Source of the DNA: Faecimorpha sp963627615
GTDB taxonomy: Bacteria > Bacillota > Clostridia > Lachnospirales > Bianqueaceae
NCBI GenBank assembly: GCA_963627615.1
Contig: CAVGBV010000049.1
Location: forward strand, 1 to 19,304
Reading direction: 5' to 3'
Length of the DNA stretch: 19,304 bases
Below the pieces are notes generated by a model. The model saw only the letters and a program-made list of their open reading frames with translations, had not been told where the DNA came from and made no database searches. This document shows, piece by piece, positions 15,330 through 19,304 of the stretch (positions within the stretch are counted from its first letter, which is position 1; every line of letters begins with the position of its first letter). The position numbers were made by a program, and so were the translations under genes.

Positions 15330-16712
15330 ATGAAGAAAGGTATTCGTTTTTATCTTGCTTTATACGGAGCCAAGCTCTTTTCCAGAGGGCTCTCCCTCAT
15401 AGGCCGCGCCGGCACGCACAATCCCGGCGTATTGGCTCTTAAGATCTGTCCGGATTTTCTGGCGCGGATGGACATGCCCAAGACGGTCATCGGCATCACC
15501 GGCACCAACGGAAAGACGACCACTGCCAATATGGTAATCGATATTCTGACAGACAACGGCTTTCAGCCGGCCAGCAACCGCAGCGGCAGCAATATTCTGG
15601 GCGGTGTCGTAACCACGCTGATTAGCGCGATCAATCTCAAGGGGCAGACCGTCCGGGACCTAGCGGTTCTGGAGCTCGATGAACGCAGTTCCCGTCTGAT
15701 TTATCCCTATGTGCATCCCAATTTGCTGCTGGTTACCAATCTGTTCCGCGATTCCTTCAAGCGAAACGCGCACGCGGAATTTATCTATGACATCCTTGAT
15801 CAGAATATCCCCGCCTCCACCAAGCTGGTGCTGAACGGCGATGACCTGATCAGCGCCCGTCTGGCCACCAAAAACGACCGTGTCTATTTCGGTGTAGATC
15901 CTCTGGAGAACGAGGAGATTATGGATAACAATATCATACAGGATCTCCCGCTGTGTCCGTATTGCGGCGCTCCCATGGTCTATGAATTCCGCCGTTACCA
16001 TCACATCGGCCGCGCGCACTGCAGTCATTGTGATTTTGCTTCTCCCGCTCTGGATTACGCGCTGTGCGCCGTTCATCCGGAAACCGGGCGTGTGGAGATG
16101 CGGATGCATGAAAAGACGGAAGACTTTAAGATGGTAGGGCAGTCAGCTCCGGATCTGTACAACCTTGCCGGCGCCATCGCTCTGTTGAGTGAATTTGGCC
16201 TGACTCCCCTTCACCTTCGTTCTTCCATTGAAAAGCTCCATATCGTTGAGAGCCGCTACCATGAAGAAGAGATTGCCGGAAAAGCCGTCATTCTTAGCGT
16301 CGCGAAGGGACAGAATCCCATTGCCTGCTCCCGCGTATTTGATTCGATCCGCCGCCGTCCCGGCCGCAAAACCGTCATTCTGATGTTGGATGATCTGGGT
16401 GATGCCAAGGAAACCAGTGAGAATATTTCCTGGCTCTATGACACAGATTATGAGTTTCTCCGGGATGATTCCATCGTGCAGATCATCTGCGCCGGTGTCC
16501 GCAGTCTGGATCATCGGGTGCGGCTCCTTGTGGCCGGTGTCGCGCCGGAGAAGATCACCTGCGTTCCCAAAGAATCCGAAGCGGCCGATGCGGTTCGCCC
16601 GGAAGCGACCGATACCATCTATCTCCTGTATGATGTCTATACCGTATCTACCGCCAAAGCGGCGGAGGCCAGCCTAAAAGCCCTCTTGGAGAGAGAGGAG
16701 GAGCATCAATGA
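15330..16712 (+). CDS. murT: MurT, Mur-ligase-like subunit of lipid II isoglutaminyl synthase
   Basis: A 460-aa Mur-ligase-like protein. The central domain has the ATP loop GTNGKTT (residues 58-64). An inserted four-cysteine zinc ribbon (Cys209, 212, 231, 234) is a mark of MurT. The C-terminal DUF1727 domain contains the DDLGDAKETSENISWLYDTDYE segment, matching the conserved D-x-SW-x-x-D region. With GatD it amidates the alpha-carboxyl of D-Glu in lipid II, using ATP and ammonia from glutamine. The ATG at 15330 has AAAGGA at 9 nt; the open frame further upstream lies in the promoter. It shares ATGA (16709-16712) with gatD. Confidence 0.93.
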   Translation: MKKGIRFYLALYGAKLFSRGLSLIGRAGTHNPGVLALKICPDFLARMDMPKTVIGITGTNGKTTTANMVIDILTDNGFQPASNRSGSNILGGVVTTLISAINLKGQTVRDLAVLELDERSSRLIYPYVHPNLLLVTNLFRDSFKRNAHAEFIYDILDQNIPASTKLVLNGDDLISARLATKNDRVYFGVDPLENEEIMDNNIIQDLPLCPYCGAPMVYEFRRYHHIGRAHCSHCDFASPALDYALCAVHPETGRVEMRMHEKTEDFKMVGQSAPDLYNLAGAIALLSEFGLTPLHLRSSIEKLHIVESRYHEEEIAGKAVILSVAKGQNPIACSRVFDSIRRRPGRKTVILMLDDLGDAKETSENISWLYDTDYEFLRDDSIVQIICAGVRSLDHRVRLLVAGVAPEKITCVPKESEAADAVRPEATDTIYLLYDVYTVSTAKAAEASLKALLEREEEHQ

Positions 16713-17511
16713 AAATCGAAATCCTTTATCCGCAGATATGCAACCTGTTCGGTGATATGGGCAATATGCAGTATCTGCAGCATTGTCTGCCGGACGCGGA
16801 GTGGTTTCCTACCACCTTCGGCACGGAACCGTATTTTGCCGCTGAGACACCAGATCTGATCTATATGGGATCTACTTCTGAGCGCAATCAGGAAAAGATC
16901 ATCACGCAGCTGCGCCCTTACCGCGTTCGGCTGCAGGAACTGATCGCCTCCGGTGTCCCCATGCTCTTTACCGGAAATGCCGGAGAGATCCTCTTTACTG
17001 AAATCGAGNNNNNNNNNNNNNNNNNNNNNNNNNNNNNNNNNNNNNNNNNNNNNNNNNNNNNNNNNNNNNNNNNNNNNNNNNNNNNNNNATCGAGAACTGG
17101 GACGGACGCAAGATTCCCGGTCTGGACCTGCTCCCCTTTACCGCCAAACGTTCGCAATATACTCGTTACAACGGCCTTGTACTCGGAAGCTTCCAGGAAA
17201 AGTTCGACACTCTGGGATTTCAGAGCACCTTCACCTCCTGGTACGGGGACAATTCTTCCTGTCCTTTTGTCCGCTGCCAAAAAGGCCGCGGCCTGAACGC
17301 TGATTCCCACCTGGAGGGGATTGTACAGGAGCATCTGATGGTTACCTCTCAGCTGGGCCCCATCCTGGTCAACAATCCGGATCTGACCCGCTATCTTCTG
17401 GATACGATGGGCGCGGCAGACTCCCCTGTCGCTTTTGAAAAGGAGATCCGTGAGGCTTATGCCGTACGGATGCAGGAATTCCAGAACCCTAAGACCAAAT
17501 TCGCACTGTAA
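16709..17511 (+). CDS. gatD: GatD-like subunit of lipid II isoglutaminyl synthase, Cys/His pair apparently missing
   Basis: Collapsing the N run (17009-17088) on a 6-nt overlap of its flanks gives one frame of 238 aa, normal for GatD. It begins MKIEILYPQICNLFGDMGNM and has YMGSTSERNQ, RYNGLVLGSF, SWYGDN, RGLNADSHLEG and LGPILVNNPDL, all in family order. In characterised GatD the nucleophile Cys sits in a VCGG-type elbow and the His in LHGP. Here these places read FTGNAGE (87-93) and SQLGP (185-189), so both residues appear replaced. GGAGGAG lies 6 nt before the ATG. It is translationally coupled to murT and ends before the terminator at 17515-17554. Confidence 0.87.
17009..17088. other. Run of 80 N inside gatD
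   Basis: Left flank ends ATCGAG and right flank begins ATCGAG. Joining on this overlap removes 86 bases, restores the reading frame and gives the continuous family-like FTEIENWDGRKIPGL. The run is probably scaffold padding. Confidence 0.8.
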
Positions 17512-17514
17512 AAG

Positions 17515-17554
17515 ATAAGGCCTGTCTCACCGTTCAACGTGAGACAGGCCTTAT
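17515..17554. terminator. Strong bidirectional terminator between gatD and the symporter
   Basis: A perfect 16-bp stem (17515-17530 with 17539-17554) with an 8-nt loop, followed by TATTTTGTC rightward and CTTTT leftward. It lies 4 bp after the gatD stop and 18 bp after the convergent symporter stop. Confidence 0.92.
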
Positions 17555-17572
17555 TATTTTGTCTTATATTTA

Positions 17573-18970
17573 TTAGTGCCTCTGAAAATATTCCTTGGTT
17601 TCCCGCACGACGACGCCGTTGAGCGCCAAAAGCGCGATCAGGTTGGGAAACGCCATCAGAGCGTTGAAGATATCCGCGATATTCCATACCGCCGCTACGG
17701 TCATGTAGGGGCCGATAAAGACGCAGAATATGTACAGATACCGATAGATCTTAACTGCTTTTTTATTTCCATTGAACAGGTACTCCAGGCAGCGCTCACC
17801 ATAATAATCCCAGCCCAGAATCGTCGTAAACGCGAAGAAAACCAGGCAGATCATCAGTGAGAATGCTGAAAATACAGGAGAAAACGGCAGTCCCTGCTGG
17901 AATGCCGCCGTCGTGATCTCCACGCCTTCAAGGCCGGTATTCCATGTACCGGTGATGACAATCGCAAGACCGGTCATCGTGCAGACGATAATGGTATCGA
18001 TAAAGGTTCCGGTCATAGATACCAGTCCCTGCCGTACCGGCTCTTTGGTCTGCGCCGCTGCCGCCGCGATCGGCGCGCTGCCGAGGCCGGACTCATTGGA
18101 AAAGATTCCTCTGGCAATTCCTTTTTGCATGGCGACAATCATACTGCCCATCACGCCGCCCGCGAGGGCGCTCCCGGTGAACGCGCTCTTGACGATCGTA
18201 ACAAACGCCTGCGGAATCGCCTGAATGTTGCAACAAATGATGATCAGCGCCAATACAATATACAATACCGCCATAAAGGGTACCACTACCTGCGAAACCT
18301 TGGCGATTCTCTTAAGACCTCCAATGACGACCAATCCTACACATAGCGTAAGGACAAGACAGGAGATCACCGTTGCCCAGGAATACGTTCTTCCGAACAA
18401 TGTAACGGCATACATCGTATTGGGATCAAAGAAGTTGCGCACCGCTGAAGTGATGCCGTTTACCTGAGAAAAGGTCCCGATTCCGAACAGCCCCACACCG
18501 GCTCCGAAGAAGGCAAAAATCTTAGCCAGCCACCGCCAGTTCTTTCCCATTCCATTTTCAATATAATAGAAAGGTCCACCCAGAACATGGCCTTCGGCGT
18601 CAATCTTACGGTACTTAATCGCCAAAAGGCCTTCGGCGTACTTGGTCGCCATCCCCAAAAAGGCGGTAAGCACCATCCAGAAAAGCGCGCCCGGACCGCC
18701 AGCGGCAATCGCCGTTGCTACACCTACGATATTGCCCGTACCGATGGTGGCGGACAATGCCGTACACAGGGCGCCAAAGCTCGTAACCTCACCCTCGCCG
18801 TCTTCTTCGTTTTTAAACATGAACTTTAAGGCCTTCCCCAAATGTCTGATCTGCAGAAGTCCTAACCGGCTGGTTAAGAGCAGTCCTGTAAGCAGAATCA
18901 AAACGATCAACGGCAGGCCCCAGACCACATCGTCAAACCATGTGATAAATTGGTCAATTTTTTCAAACAT
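17573..18970 (-). CDS. Sodium:alanine/glycine symporter (AGCS family)
   Basis: A 465-aa integral membrane protein with about ten to twelve transmembrane helices. The AGCS signature is clear: TSFGALCTALSATIGTGNIV, then AIAAGGPGALFWMVLTAFLGMATKYAEG and later SNESGLGSAPIAAAAA. The family imports alanine or glycine with sodium. Two things argue for glycine: the leader holds a glycine riboswitch (18983-19058), and no other amino-acid gene is nearby. The ATG at 18970 has GGAGG (18978-18982) 7 nt upstream, directly after the aptamer. The gene is monocistronic, between its own promoter and the terminator at 17515-17554. Confidence 0.93.
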   Translation of the reverse strand: MFEKIDQFITWFDDVVWGLPLIVLILLTGLLLTSRLGLLQIRHLGKALKFMFKNEEDGEGEVTSFGALCTALSATIGTGNIVGVATAIAAGGPGALFWMVLTAFLGMATKYAEGLLAIKYRKIDAEGHVLGGPFYYIENGMGKNWRWLAKIFAFFGAGVGLFGIGTFSQVNGITSAVRNFFDPNTMYAVTLFGRTYSWATVISCLVLTLCVGLVVIGGLKRIAKVSQVVVPFMAVLYIVLALIIICCNIQAIPQAFVTIVKSAFTGSALAGGVMGSMIVAMQKGIARGIFSNESGLGSAPIAAAAAQTKEPVRQGLVSMTGTFIDTIIVCTMTGLAIVITGTWNTGLEGVEITTAAFQQGLPFSPVFSAFSLMICLVFFAFTTILGWDYYGERCLEYLFNGNKKAVKIYRYLYIFCVFIGPYMTVAAVWNIADIFNALMAFPNLIALLALNGVVVRETKEYFQRH

Positions 18971-18982
18971 CCTACTTCCTCC

Positions 18983-19058
18983 ATCCTTTTGCCTGAGAGA
19001 TTAACAGTGAAGTCTTTTCACTGCGTACACCTTCGGCGCTCTTTTTAAGAGACTCTCC
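18983..19058 (-). promoter_or_regulatory. Glycine riboswitch, single aptamer
   Basis: Read leftward, the leader contains the glycine aptamer hallmarks in order: GGAGAG (19053-19058), a short P2 hairpin, the core GCGCCGAAGG, a P3 hairpin with stem CAGTGAA/TTCACTG (19005-19023), and AATCTCTCAGGCAAAAGGA (18983 onward). Only one full aptamer is present. The symporter RBS starts one base after it and no terminator follows, so control is probably at translation initiation, with glycine switching expression on or off. Confidence 0.93.
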
Positions 19059-19067
19059 TGAGTATGA

Positions 19068-19101
19068 GAATGTCCGTCGTGTCCGGACACGACGTGCATT
19101 C
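19068..19101 (-). promoter_or_regulatory. Hairpin 5' of the aptamer, candidate ghost aptamer
   Basis: A 20-bp perfect palindrome (19075-19094, arms CGTCGTGTCC/GGACACGACG) is extended by an outer GAATG/CATTC stem across a 2/2 internal loop. It lies 9 nt before the aptamer. Singlet glycine riboswitches are known to carry such a small partner hairpin (ghost aptamer) on one side. Confidence 0.55.
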
Positions 19102-19127
19102 GTCCCGTGTAGAAACACACTTCCAAT

Positions 19128-19156
19128 AGACTACCACATGATTTCCTGATTTTCAA
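19128..19156 (-). promoter_or_regulatory. Promoter of the riboswitch-symporter transcript
   Basis: On the minus strand TTGAAA (19151-19156), 17 bp, TAGTCT (19128-19133). It would start the RNA near 19121, giving a leader of about 150 nt that holds both hairpin and aptamer. Confidence 0.55.
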
Positions 19157-19232
19157 GGGCTTTCACACAAAAAATTATTTTCCGTGGAATCCACAGATTT
19201 TTGTAAATGCTTTCCGTATGGAATCAGACAAT

Positions 19233-19304
19233 TTGACAAATTCATTTCCATTTTGTAACTTTCGTAAGAATATTATAAATTTATGAATATTAGCACTCGC
19301 CTAT
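19233..19304 (+). promoter_or_regulatory. Rightward heat-shock promoter region with half a CIRCE operator
   Basis: TTAGCACTC (19290-19298) is the left arm of the HrcA operator CIRCE (TTAGCACTC-N9-GAGTGCTAA); the window ends six bases into the spacer. Upstream are possible promoter boxes TTGACA (19233-19238), TTGTAA (19253-19258) and TATAAA (19274-19279); which pair is used is unclear. The gene beyond the edge is probably hrcA-grpE-dnaK or groESL. Confidence 0.75.

Noticed and set aside
16709..17511. gatD as a frameshifted pseudogene
   Set aside because: The apparent frameshift comes from the N run; joining the overlapping flanks restores a full-length frame.
1..19304. Mobile elements, CRISPR arrays or phage genes
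   Set aside because: No transposase, integrase, long terminal inverted repeats, regularly spaced repeats or phage genes were seen.

Overview
The window looks like chromosomal DNA from a Gram-positive anaerobe of the Bacillota, most likely a gut clostridium of the Lachnospiraceae type. The basis is family recognition: strong AGGAGG-type ribosome binding sites, TTGACA/TATAAT-type promoters, a MurT/GatD peptidoglycan-amidation pair, a DegV protein, a DUF6472-like small protein, a glycine riboswitch, and half of a CIRCE heat-shock operator at the right edge. I see no rRNA, tRNA, CRISPR array, transposase or phage gene.

Layout. Positions 1-1732 hold a leftward gene cut by the left edge, a leftward prolyl-tRNA editing protein, and a divergent rightward patatin-like phospholipase. 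Positions 1695-5096 hold two leftward operons. The first is mutT-like, arsC/spx-like, then cysteine desulfurase. The second is an ECF-type sigma factor coupled to a membrane protein whose outer part resembles the C-terminal half of a serpin. Positions 5245-6185 hold a DegV fatty-acid-binding protein with its own promoter. Positions 6271-15225 are one leftward run of seven tightly packed genes behind a single strong promoter: GH106-like glycosidase, GH95-like glycosidase, MocR-type regulator, ferredoxin-fused aldo/keto reductase, a secreted membrane-anchored protein, a DUF6472-like protein, and an HTH/four-TM protein, ending at a terminator. Divergent from this, murT-gatD runs rightward (15330-17511) and meets a leftward glycine-riboswitch-controlled sodium:alanine/glycine symporter (17573-18970). 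A rightward heat-shock transcript probably starts at the right edge.

Three runs of N (6808-6817, 9403-9412, 17009-17088) break genes. For the first and third, the flanks share 4 and 6 bases. Collapsing that overlap restores an intact reading frame and a family-typical motif, so these look like nominal scaffold gaps and not real lesions.

The most unusual items are the sigma factor/half-serpin pair and a GatD-like subunit that seems to lack both the catalytic Cys and His of characterised GatD. Also notable are a singlet glycine riboswitch with a hairpin that may be a ghost aptamer, and the long glycosidase-led operon with no transporter. All functional statements rest on reading the sequence; no database search was possible.
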